Positions 6,521 to 14,221 of a stretch of 64,000 bases of DNA are shown here, in pieces (position 1 is the stretch's first letter; each line of letters starts with the position of its first letter). Both the position numbers and the translations under genes were made by a program. The notes under the pieces were generated by a model. The model was given only the letters and a program-made list of their open reading frames with translations. It made no database searches and was not told the DNA's origin. The DNA is from Agrococcus casei LMG 22410 (GTDB taxonomy: Bacteria; Actinomycetota; Actinomycetes; Actinomycetales; Microbacteriaceae). The stretch lies in contig NZ_FUHU01000035.1 of NCBI RefSeq assembly GCF_900163565.1, positions 62,001-126,000 of the forward strand. The letters are read 5' to 3'.

Positions 6521-9439
6521 CTACGTCAGCTCAGGCTGGAAGTAGTCAAATATCGCTGCGCTCAACGGCTTCTCGAACTTCAGTTGCATCTTCACGACAC
6601 TGAGATCGTCGCCCATTGTGGTCTGCTCAGGGCTCACGGCATGGGCCTGCCCAAGGTAGTAAAAGTCAGACCCTTCAGCATCGTCCTTCTTCGCAAAGAC
6701 ATGCAGGTCGACGCTGTTTGATGTAATCGCTCGAACCTCATCGGACTGCAACGTTCGGCGGCTTCTCGTGAACCACAGCATGGTCGACGGATCTAGGAGG
6801 GCGTCTTCATACGCAGTGCTTGCAGAGACATCTTCGGCCTTATGCAGGGTTACGAAGATCGGGCAGGTTTGGGTTGTGCGATGGACCTTGTAGCCATAGA
6901 TCGTCGCCTGAACATTCTTTGGCCAAAGGAGTGACCGGCAGGCGTCCTTGCGGCCATAGAACTTGCCCTCTGTGAACGGACGATCGGTGTCGTACCGCGC
7001 CTCGATGAGCTCGAGGCCCGTGAAGATGAGGTCATCGACGGCAGTTTTAAAAGCGGAGGTTGTGTCGTAGGACCTACGGAACGATTCGTTCAACCGAACG
7101 CTCCCCTCGGGCTCCACGACTGCCACACCCTGCCCGTATTTCTTGAGCTCAGCATCCGTCGAATTGAACCCCAACGCCAAGACATTGATCGCACTCGCGA
7201 CCGACGCCGGCGACGAGTCAATCTCTTGCTCTTCGAACCTCTCGGCAACTTGATCAGATGTCAGCGTCTCACCCGCCAAAAGCAAGCGAAGCAGCACTAG
7301 GTCGTGCAGCCGTTTGGCGGGCAGTACTTCGTTCGACAGGAACTGCAGGTACTTGCTCTCTGCTTCCGAGAACGAAAGGCCAGCTTTGAATACCTTGTTG
7401 AGCAGGTTGGGGTAATGCTCCGCTTTCGTCGCAAGGATGACGGGATCCGCGGAATCAAACCGATAGAAGTCGTAGAGTGCCGGAAGCTTTCCGACTCGAT
7501 TGCGCATCTGTTCCATCGCGGTGCGGATGCGTCGGAGGTCATCCAGCTTGGTGGTTGCGATGGATTTCAGCACTCTGTCGCGCGAAATCTCGTCGAATCG
7601 CACGCTTGATAGCCCAGCGATGACACCAACCTCTTCTGCTGAAATCAGCTTCTGGCGCACTGATTCACGATTGAGACTTGCATCACCAAACAGCGCTACC
7701 GGGATCAAGAAGTTGTTCGTGTAGTTGCCGATGACATCGATCACCACCAGATGCTCTTTGCCGTCGCTCTTGCGCAGCCCACGCCCGAGCTGCTGCACGA
7801 ACACGATCGACGACGCAGTTTGACGCAGCATGACGATCTGGTTCACCGACGGAATGTCAACGCCCTCATTGAAGATGTCGACGGTCAGGATGTAATCAAG
7901 CTCACCGTTCTCAAGACGGGCGACAGCCGATTCGCGCTCTACTAGGGACGAGTCGCCACCAAGTGCAATCGTGCGCAAACGACGCCGATCAACGCTGCGC
8001 TGGTTGAGCGCTTCAGAAAGTTCTGCCGCCTCGGCCAGACCACTGCAGAACATCAGCCCCTTAGGAGCAATGTCGCGGTGACCGTACGTTTCGAGGGCGC
8101 GAATGATGTGGTCAACGCGCTCATCAGAAGCCAGCTTCTGAACCGTTGTGAAGTCGTCAGTCGTCGTTCCATCCGCAAACTCAAGGTCTGTCACACCGTA
8201 GTAATGGAATGGACTCAGCATGTCGGCATCGAGTGCCTCATTCAACCGAATCTCATACGGAACGTTGTAGTCGAAGAGCTCGAATACGTTGAACCCGTCG
8301 GTTCGTTCTGGGGTCGCGGTCATGCCCAACAAAAAGTCGGGCGTGAAATGGTCGAGAACCTTTCGGTAGGAGGACGCACCGGAGCGATGCACCTCATCGA
8401 CAAGCATGTAGTCGAATGCATCCGGGGCGATCCCACGCAGAGTCTCCTCCTTCGACAACGTCTGGATGGAGGCAAACACGTACTTTCGATCAAGTTCGCG
8501 ATGACCACCTACAAGCTTGCCGAAACTCTCGCGCGGCTCCCCGAGTACCTTCATGAACTCGTCAATTGCCTTGTCAATGATCTGCTCTCGGTGCACCACA
8601 AACAGCAACCGCTGCGGCTGCACCGCCCGCACATCCAACGCGGACAAAATTGTCTTGCCCGTTCCGGTCGCCGAAACTACGAGCGAGCGCTTGGCACCCG
8701 AATCACGCAGCTCTGAAATTCTGCGAAGCGCCTCGACCTGCATCCTGTTCGGCTGAATGGTGAATGTCGCATAGGCGGGCGACGCACCAATCGCTGTCTC
8801 TAGCGGAGTCGGTTCGGGGCGAGGAACGGTGCGCGACTGGGGTGCCACGTAGTTCTCGGCATAAGCCGTGATCCATTGCTCACTCAGAAGTCCAGAATCA
8901 GTCACCTGCTCGTCGACCAGTGTGTTCAGCTGATCGGTGAGGTCGCTCTCCCAAGCGGACGTAACGCGGATGTTCCACTCGTGGTTCGTGACGAGAGCGC
9001 GTTCGGTGAGGTTGCTGCTGCCGACAATTGCCGTGGTGAGCTCTCCTTGGCGGAAGATGTATCCCTTCGGGTGGAAGTCGCTCTGCCGATAAATACGCGT
9101 CGGAATCCCCAGCCTCGAGAGCCCAAGAAGCTCGCGGAAGGCACCTGGTGAATTGAACCCTAGGTAGTCGGAGGTGACGATCGTTCCTTTGCCGCCCCGG
9201 GCAGTGAAATCAACGAGCTCCTGTTTGAGCAGCGCGACGGCGCGAGGCGAGACGAACGCGACCGACCACGTGAATTCTGATGCCGTGCTGAGCTCTTCAC
9301 GCAGGGCTCGCAGCATCGACCCTTGGTCGTTGTTCAGAATGAGCTGCGGATTCGCGACCTTTCGCGCACCTACCTGCTTACTCACATAGCCGTGCTGAAT
9401 ATCGAGCGCAAAGTCGGTATCGCTCGAAGTGTCACGCAT
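6521..9439 (-). CDS. PLD-helicase-DUF3427 protein, candidate phage defence
   Basis: The 972-residue protein has three parts. Residues about 30-200 are a phospholipase-D-like nuclease domain with H123 and K125 in HPKGYIF and then VGSSNLTE. Residues about 225-560 are an SF2 helicase: Walker A SATGTGKT (256-263), VDEVH (347-351), MTATP (373-377), EGVDIP and QQLGRGLRK (549-557). The C-terminal 400 residues fit the DUF3427 region found with such helicases. ATG 9437-9439 overlaps the NUDIX stop by eight bases. The family is associated with defence islands. A nuclease plus translocase acting on foreign DNA is inferred, not shown. Confidence 0.85.
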   Translation of the reverse strand: MRDTSSDTDFALDIQHGYVSKQVGARKVANPQLILNNDQGSMLRALREELSTASEFTWSVAFVSPRAVALLKQELVDFTARGGKGTIVTSDYLGFNSPGAFRELLGLSRLGIPTRIYRQSDFHPKGYIFRQGELTTAIVGSSNLTERALVTNHEWNIRVTSAWESDLTDQLNTLVDEQVTDSGLLSEQWITAYAENYVAPQSRTVPRPEPTPLETAIGASPAYATFTIQPNRMQVEALRRISELRDSGAKRSLVVSATGTGKTILSALDVRAVQPQRLLFVVHREQIIDKAIDEFMKVLGEPRESFGKLVGGHRELDRKYVFASIQTLSKEETLRGIAPDAFDYMLVDEVHRSGASSYRKVLDHFTPDFLLGMTATPERTDGFNVFELFDYNVPYEIRLNEALDADMLSPFHYYGVTDLEFADGTTTDDFTTVQKLASDERVDHIIRALETYGHRDIAPKGLMFCSGLAEAAELSEALNQRSVDRRRLRTIALGGDSSLVERESAVARLENGELDYILTVDIFNEGVDIPSVNQIVMLRQTASSIVFVQQLGRGLRKSDGKEHLVVIDVIGNYTNNFLIPVALFGDASLNRESVRQKLISAEEVGVIAGLSSVRFDEISRDRVLKSIATTKLDDLRRIRTAMEQMRNRVGKLPALYDFYRFDSADPVILATKAEHYPNLLNKVFKAGLSFSEAESKYLQFLSNEVLPAKRLHDLVLLRLLLAGETLTSDQVAERFEEQEIDSSPASVASAINVLALGFNSTDAELKKYGQGVAVVEPEGSVRLNESFRRSYDTTSAFKTAVDDLIFTGLELIEARYDTDRPFTEGKFYGRKDACRSLLWPKNVQATIYGYKVHRTTQTCPIFVTLHKAEDVSASTAYEDALLDPSTMLWFTRSRRTLQSDEVRAITSNSVDLHVFAKKDDAEGSDFYYLGQAHAVSPEQTTMGDDLSVVKMQLKFEKPLSAAIFDYFQPELT

Positions 9440-9836
9440 GGACCGCTCTGAAGTCGCTGCGTATCTTGTCAATTGCTGGCACATCGGCGGGCGCCCACTC
9501 GAGCGACGGGAGCTCTTCTACTGCGAGCCATCTCACTGCCACGTGCTCTGTGAGGGTGGGTTCGCCCTCATCAAGCCGGCAGTAGAACGTAGTCAACGTG
9601 ACAACGCCAAAGTCATACTCGTACACGGTCGTGACCACTTTTTTGCCGACCTCTACGTCGATCAGTAGTTCCTCGACAAGCTCACGGCGCAAAGCCTCTT
9701 CGGGAGTCTCGCCAGGCTCAATCTTGCCGCCAGGAAACTCCCACATACCTTCGAGCGCCCCCGGGCCCCGCTGAGCACAAAGAATCGTTTCATCGCGAAC
9801 GATTACGGCACCGACAACGTTGATTTGTTTAGCCAC
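9432..9836 (-). CDS. NUDIX hydrolase (MutT-like (d)NTP pyrophosphatase)
   Basis: The 134-residue protein has a complete NUDIX box at residues 37-58 (GX5EX7REUXEEXGU, seen as GGKIEPGETPEEALRRELVEE). This fold commonly hydrolyses oxidised or other nucleoside triphosphates. The GTG start at 9834-9836 has GAAGGAGA upstream; another GTG at 9857 lacks this. It is the first gene of a two-gene operon overlapping the PLD-helicase by eight bases, so the proteins are probably made together. A role in nucleotide-based signalling or sanitation linked to the helicase is inferred from the coupling. Confidence 0.88.
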   Translation of the reverse strand: MAKQINVVGAVIVRDETILCAQRGPGALEGMWEFPGGKIEPGETPEEALRRELVEELLIDVEVGKKVVTTVYEYDFGVVTLTTFYCRLDEGEPTLTEHVAVRWLAVEELPSLEWAPADVPAIDKIRSDFRAVHA

Positions 9837-10011
9837 GCTGGAGTCTCCTTCGGTCACCAGAAGCCTATCGGCGACGTGTGACGAACTCAGGCAGTAGTCC
9901 CGACTACCGCCAAACGAGCAGACCGCCTGATCTTCACAAGCTCAAGGGCCGAATGCGTCAATGCAGTTGCGACGTGCTCGGCTCTTGTTTCGGGTGGTGG
10001 CGCGTGCCGAG

Positions 10012-10080
10012 GGTAGGAGTTTGACCGAGAGTAGGAGGCTGGCTCCTACTCTCGGTCACCTACACTCGGATTCCCCTACT
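10012..10080. repeat. Dispersed intergenic repeat D, copy 2
   Basis: The inner hairpin is perfect: GACCGAGAGTAGGAG (10023-10037), a 5-base loop, then CTCCTACTCTCGGTC (10043-10057). The flanks GTAGGAGTTT and CCCCTACT match the outer arms of copy 1 at 251-318. Repeat C copies follow in inverted orientation. The stretch 9837-10099 otherwise shows no gene. Confidence 0.7.
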
Positions 10081-10099
10081 GGCGGGCACGCACCCTCGC

Positions 10100-10138
10100 T
10101 GGTTTCGTGACGCCGCTCCGCGGCTCCTCAACCACCGA
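10100..10138 (-). repeat. Dispersed intergenic repeat C, copy 3
   Basis: On the minus strand this reads CGGTGGTTGAGGAGCCGCGG followed by AGCGGCGTCACGAAACC, matching the units at 204 and 4655. It is inverted relative to those copies. Confidence 0.7.
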
Positions 10139-10154
10139 TAAGGATAGGCAGCGC

Positions 10155-10193
10155 GGTTTCGTGACGCCGCGATGCGGCTCCTCAACCACCGAT
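10155..10193 (-). repeat. Dispersed intergenic repeat C, copy 4
   Basis: This is a second tandem copy in the same orientation as copy 3, about 55 bases away. A third partial copy (GCGGCCCCTCAGGCACCGAT region, 10200-10223) runs into the 3' end of the Ldh-family gene, so the repeat may contribute to that gene's stop. Confidence 0.7.
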
Positions 10194-10211
10194 GGGGACC
10201 TGCGCGGCCCC

Positions 10212-11264
10212 TCAGGCACCGATGAGGAACGGCGCACCCGCACGCTCGGCGACACCGCGCACACCCTCGAGCAGCGCATCCGGCACGGGTATGCCCTCTG
10301 CTTCGCGCATCCGCCGAGACGCCTCTTCGGGCTCGCCCGGCACGAGCACCTCGCCTGGGCCACTGCGCACATTGGCAATGAGCTCGGCAACATACGACGG
10401 CACGGTCTCGGCAGAAACTCCAGCAGACACATCGATAGCCATGAAGAAATGGCCGAGATTGTCGCGGTCGTCTTCGTGGCCGGGCTGCCCCGCTCCGGCA
10501 AGGGCCGAGCTCAGAATCTGCACCATCAGACTCAGGCCAAAGCCCTTGTGGCCGCCGTTCTCAGTGCCGGCACCGCCCAGCGCACAGATCGTGGCCTCAC
10601 CCCGACGCAGCAGTTCATATGCCTCAAGCCCGTCGGTCAGCGGCTCTCCGGCCGAGTCGATCACCCAGCCAGAAGGCAACGGCTTGCCGCGCAGGCCATA
10701 CGCGCGCACCTTGTTCAAGGCGACCACACTGGTCGACATGTCGACCACGAGCGGCTCAGCACCGGCCGCAGGAGCGGCAAACGCCAGCGGATTCGTGCCG
10801 AGCACCGGGCTCACGCCTCCGGTGGCAGAGGCGACCTTCGTGCGCGTCGCCGTGGTGACAAAGCCGATGCAGCCCTCTTCGACAGCGAGCCTCGCGTAGT
10901 AGCCGAGTGCGCCGAAGTGGTTCGACCCGCGCACCGCAACTGCTCCGATGCCAGAGCGCTTCGCCTTCGCGGCCGCAGTCTTCATCGCCTCGATCGCGAT
11001 GGGGTGACCGAGCCCCTCGCGCGCATCCAGCACCGCGAATCCGTGTCGGTCTTCGAGCACCTCGGGCTCGGCATCGAGTACGAGCCGGCCAGAGTCGCGC
11101 AGCTCTTCATAGAACTGCAGCATCGCAACACCGTGCGAGTCGATGCCAGAGAGGTCGGTGTCGACCATGACGTCGGCCGCAGCCTCGGCCTTGTGCGCTG
11201 GGGCGCCCCATGCAGCGAGAATGGCGACGATCTGCTCGTGCAGCACCTCGGGTGAGACGAGCAT
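10212..11264 (-). CDS. Ldh family oxidoreductase (malate/L-lactate/ureidoglycolate dehydrogenase type)
   Basis: The 350-residue protein has the features of this NAD(P)-dependent family, which is unrelated to classical LDH: TDLSGIDSHGVAML near the N-terminus, RGSNHFGALGYYA with the catalytic His, GTNPLAFAAP, and ENGGHKGFGLSLMV. Members oxidise 2-hydroxy acids or reduce 2-oxo acids. ATG 11262-11264 shares a base with the LhgO stop (TGATG); GTG 11267 is an alternative. It forms an operon with LhgO under a promoter carrying the ACTATA-type GntR motif. The substrate is unknown. Confidence 0.87.
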   Translation of the reverse strand: MLVSPEVLHEQIVAILAAWGAPAHKAEAAADVMVDTDLSGIDSHGVAMLQFYEELRDSGRLVLDAEPEVLEDRHGFAVLDAREGLGHPIAIEAMKTAAAKAKRSGIGAVAVRGSNHFGALGYYARLAVEEGCIGFVTTATRTKVASATGGVSPVLGTNPLAFAAPAAGAEPLVVDMSTSVVALNKVRAYGLRGKPLPSGWVIDSAGEPLTDGLEAYELLRRGEATICALGGAGTENGGHKGFGLSLMVQILSSALAGAGQPGHEDDRDNLGHFFMAIDVSAGVSAETVPSYVAELIANVRSGPGEVLVPGEPEEASRRMREAEGIPVPDALLEGVRGVAERAGAPFLIGA

Positions 11265-12454
11265 CACTTGGCCATGTCCAGCAGTTCGGTAGCGATGCGC
11301 TTGCCGATCTCGAGGGATGCGGTGGCCGCCGGAGACGGCGCGTTCAGCACGTGAATCTGCCGCTGTCCGCGCTCGAACAGAAAATCATCGACCATCGTTC
11401 CGTCTCGGTTCATCGCCTGCGCTCGGACGCCGTTGTGTGTCGGCACGATCGCTTTGTCTCCCAAAGCAGGCACGAGCTCACGAAGCCCCTCAAGCGCCTT
11501 CTTACGCGAGAACGAGCGGTAGGTCTCGGCGAGGCCGACCTTCCAGAACTTTGCCCCCAGCTTCCAGAGGCCCGGCCATGCTGCGCTCTCGAGCATGTCG
11601 CGGGGGTTGATGTTGAGCCACTTGTAGCCCTCGCGAGCGAAGGCGAAGATCGCGTTCGGGCCCGCGTGCACTGAGCCGTCGATCATCTTCGTGAGGTGCA
11701 CGCCCAGGAACGGAAACTGAGGGTCAGGGACGGGGTAGATGAGGCCTCGCACGAGGTGCTGCTCTTCGGGGATCAGCTCGTAGTACTCGCCCCTGAAGGG
11801 AATGATGCGCACGCTCGGCTTCAGGCCGGCCAGACGCGCGATGCGGTCGCTGTGCAAGCCACCGCAGTTCACGAAGTAGTGGCCCCGCACACTGCCGTTG
11901 CGCGTCTCGACGGTCACACCGAGCGCGTCAGCCTTCACGCCTTTGACTTCGGCACCGAAGCGGATCTCGCCGCCGAGTTCACGGATGAGTCTCGCGAGCG
12001 CCTCGCAGACACCTTTGTAGTCGATGATGCCGGTCGACTCGACGTGCAGCGCACCCACGGTCGACACGTGCGGCTCATACTCGCGAGCCTCTTCGGGGCT
12101 CACCAGCCGAGCCGGCACGCCGTTCTCCTTGCCGCGACGCAGCAGCTCGTTCAGCTGCGGCAGCTGCTTGTCATCGGTCGCGACGACGAGCTTGCCGCAG
12201 ATGTCGACTTTGACGCCGTGCTCAACCGCGAAGTCGCGAATCGACGATGCGCCGTCGACGCTGAGCTTCGCCTTCAGGCTTCCAGGCGTGTAATAGAGAC
12301 CCGAATGGATGACGCCGGAGTTGTTGCCCGTCTGATGCGCGGCAACGTGTTCCTCCTTGTCGAGCACGATGACGCGGTTGCCCGCCTTCGCAAGCGAATA
12401 CGCCGTCGAGAGCCCGACGATTCCGGCCCCCGCGACTATGAGTGTTCTGCTCAC
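11264..12454 (-). CDS. lhgO: L-2-hydroxyglutarate oxidase/dehydrogenase family FAD enzyme
   Basis: The 396-residue protein has an N-terminal FAD-binding GxGxxG motif (GAGIVGLSTAYSLA), the QTGNNSGVIHSGLYY signature of LhgO/L2HGDH proteins, and a C-terminal NAPSPAATASLEIG. The family oxidises L-2-hydroxyglutarate to 2-oxoglutarate at the membrane, passing electrons to oxygen or quinone. It is the first gene of a two-gene operon divergent from the isomerase-racemase fusion. The shared promoter region carries the ACTATACT motif. Relaxed specificity for another 2-hydroxy acid is possible in this context. Confidence 0.88.
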   Translation of the reverse strand: MSRTLIVAGAGIVGLSTAYSLAKAGNRVIVLDKEEHVAAHQTGNNSGVIHSGLYYTPGSLKAKLSVDGASSIRDFAVEHGVKVDICGKLVVATDDKQLPQLNELLRRGKENGVPARLVSPEEAREYEPHVSTVGALHVESTGIIDYKGVCEALARLIRELGGEIRFGAEVKGVKADALGVTVETRNGSVRGHYFVNCGGLHSDRIARLAGLKPSVRIIPFRGEYYELIPEEQHLVRGLIYPVPDPQFPFLGVHLTKMIDGSVHAGPNAIFAFAREGYKWLNINPRDMLESAAWPGLWKLGAKFWKVGLAETYRSFSRKKALEGLRELVPALGDKAIVPTHNGVRAQAMNRDGTMVDDFLFERGQRQIHVLNAPSPAATASLEIGKRIATELLDMAK

Positions 12455-12515
12455 CTCGTTAATCCTCCCCTGGCATCATTGCCACGCCACTGCGTCACTG
12501 ATTCGGCGTCGACAA

Positions 12516-12544
12516 TCGACACCCGACAGTGAACAAACTATACT
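12516..12544 (+). promoter_or_regulatory. Promoter of the isomerase-racemase fusion gene with GntR-type site
   Basis: -35 TCGACA (12516-12521), a 17-base spacer and -10 TATACT (12539-12544) are visible. The box ACTATACT (12537-12544) matches the ACTATAGT motif found at other promoters of this cluster. The opposite strand has TATAGT repeats that could serve the divergent lhgO operon. Confidence 0.6.
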
Positions 12545-12581
12545 ATATTAAACACATCGAACCGCGACGATGGGAGTACCG

Positions 12582-14093
12582 ATGACTGGCCTGCGCTTCA
12601 CCGCAAACCTGCACTGGCTGTTCACAGAAGTCGACTTCGACGACCGGTTCGCCGCCGCATCCGCCGCCGGATTCCGCGGAGTCGAGTTTCCCGACCAGTG
12701 GGTGGGCCGCACACCAGAGATCGCCGCTCTGCTGCGTGCCAGCAATCTCAAGCAGGTGCTGATCAACACCCCCGCCGGGGCCGCGGGCTCCCCCGGCGCA
12801 CTCGGCTGGGCATCCGTTCCCGGGGCTGAAGACGACTTCAAGCGCAGCTTCGAGGCGGCGCTCACCGCGGCAACCACGCTCGCGTCTGACTTCGTACACA
12901 TCCGCGCAGGTGCCCTCGCCCCTCGCCAGAGCCAGCAGGCTGCCCTCGACCTGGCCACAGAGCGCATTGCATGGGCGGCACGGCAGGCAGAAGGAACCGG
13001 CGTGCTGCCCGTGCTCGAGATGCAGAACCGCGGCGACATGCCAGGCTTCGCCTACCGCGGCATCGACGACGCGGTAGACATCGTGCACGAAGTCGGTTCC
13101 GACCGCGTGCAGCTGCTGCTCGATCTCTACCACCTGGAGATCGTCGACGGCAGCGTGCTCGCGCGTCTCGACGAGCTGCTGCCGATCACCGCGCACATTC
13201 AGATCGCTGATCCGCCGTCGCGAGGCGAGCCCGGCACCGGGGTGCTCGACTGGGCGTCAGTGTTCGCGATGCTCGAGCGCACCGGCTACCCCGGATGGAT
13301 CGGCTGCGAGTACCGCCCGAGCACGACGACCGCCGCAACACTCGGATGGGCTGAGCCGTATGGGCTGAACGGTCGCCGGCCCAGCGACAGCCAGAGGAGA
13401 GCCGCAATGCCTGAGCACATGCCCGAATCGCAGACCAGCGAGCCCCTGATCGCCCTGATCAGCGGAACCTCCGCAGCGATCGCGCCCGCCGCATCCGCGT
13501 TGCAGAGCGCAGTGCCCGGCGTCGTGATCTGGAACATCCTCGACGACCGCCTGCTCAAAGAGGCGAGCGCGCGCGGCGGCCTCACGCCCGAGCTCGATCT
13601 GCGCATGCAGCGGCTGATCGACCACGCTGTGCAGGAGGGGGCGGATGCGGTGCTGCTGACGTGCTCGATGTACGGCACGGTCGCGACCGAGTCTGACGCG
13701 AGCATCCCCGTGCTCGCCGCGGACGAGTCGGTGTTCGCCGAGACGTTGGGCGGCCGATTCGCCGATGTGCTCGTCGTCGCAACCCTCGAGGCTTCACGAG
13801 CCGACACCATCGCTCGGCTCGAGCAGCTCGCCGCGGGTGTCGAGAGCGCACCGACCCTGCATTCTGTCGTGCCGGCCGGGTCGTTCGAGGCGACAGGAGA
13901 CGCGGATGCGCTGCTGGCCAGCGTCGTCGCCGGAGTTCGCAACGTGGATGCGAAGTTCGATGCCGTCATGCTCGCGCAGTACTCGCTGGCGCCGATCGCA
14001 GCTGATCTCCAAAGGGAGATCAGTATGCCCGTGCTCGCGGGCCCGCAGGCGGCAGCCGCCGATCTGCTCGCCCGTCTCACGCGTGCGGACTGA
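12582..14093 (+). CDS. Hydroxypyruvate-isomerase-like / Asp-Glu-racemase-like fusion protein
   Basis: The 503-residue protein has two halves. Residues 1 to about 260 are a TIM-barrel sugar isomerase of the hydroxypyruvate/2-oxo-tetronate isomerase group (VLPVLEMQNRGDM, LLLDLYHLEIVDG, AHIQIADPPSRGEPG). Residues about 280-503 are an Asp/Glu/hydantoin racemase-like domain with a Cys in LLTCSMYG. ATG 12582 follows GGGAG. Inside the frame, AGAGGAGAG precedes in-frame ATG 13407 (residue 276) by five bases, so a free racemase domain may also be made. The GntR motif upstream ties it to the catabolic regulon. Confidence 0.82.
   Translation: MTGLRFTANLHWLFTEVDFDDRFAAASAAGFRGVEFPDQWVGRTPEIAALLRASNLKQVLINTPAGAAGSPGALGWASVPGAEDDFKRSFEAALTAATTLASDFVHIRAGALAPRQSQQAALDLATERIAWAARQAEGTGVLPVLEMQNRGDMPGFAYRGIDDAVDIVHEVGSDRVQLLLDLYHLEIVDGSVLARLDELLPITAHIQIADPPSRGEPGTGVLDWASVFAMLERTGYPGWIGCEYRPSTTTAATLGWAEPYGLNGRRPSDSQRRAAMPEHMPESQTSEPLIALISGTSAAIAPAASALQSAVPGVVIWNILDDRLLKEASARGGLTPELDLRMQRLIDHAVQEGADAVLLTCSMYGTVATESDASIPVLAADESVFAETLGGRFADVLVVATLEASRADTIARLEQLAAGVESAPTLHSVVPAGSFEATGDADALLASVVAGVRNVDAKFDAVMLAQYSLAPIAADLQREISMPVLAGPQAAAADLLARLTRAD
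13393..13409 (+). promoter_or_regulatory. Internal ribosome binding site and start within the fusion gene
   Basis: AGAGGAGAG (13393-13401) lies five bases before ATG 13407, in the reading frame of the upstream domain and exactly at the domain boundary. It could produce the racemase-like domain alone, or it could be a relic of two genes that lost the intervening stop. Confidence 0.55.
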
Positions 14094-14121
14094 GCACCCA
14101 GGTCTATAGCAAAACGTGCTG

Positions 14122-14150
14122 TTGTGCATTATCGATAGCAACACTATAGT
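14122..14150 (+). promoter_or_regulatory. Promoter of the Nramp-like gene overlapped by a GntR-type operator
   Basis: -35 TTGTGC (14122-14127), a 17-base spacer and -10 TATAGT (14145-14150) are visible. The palindrome ACTATAGT (14143-14150) covers the -10 box. A partial box TCTATAGC lies at 14103-14110, 40 bases upstream. Confidence 0.7.
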
Positions 14151-14221
14151 TTCGGTAGCCCAATACACCGCCGTATGGATCCCGCTCCAGGGAGCCCGTT
14201 CGAGATCGATGGAGACCACGA

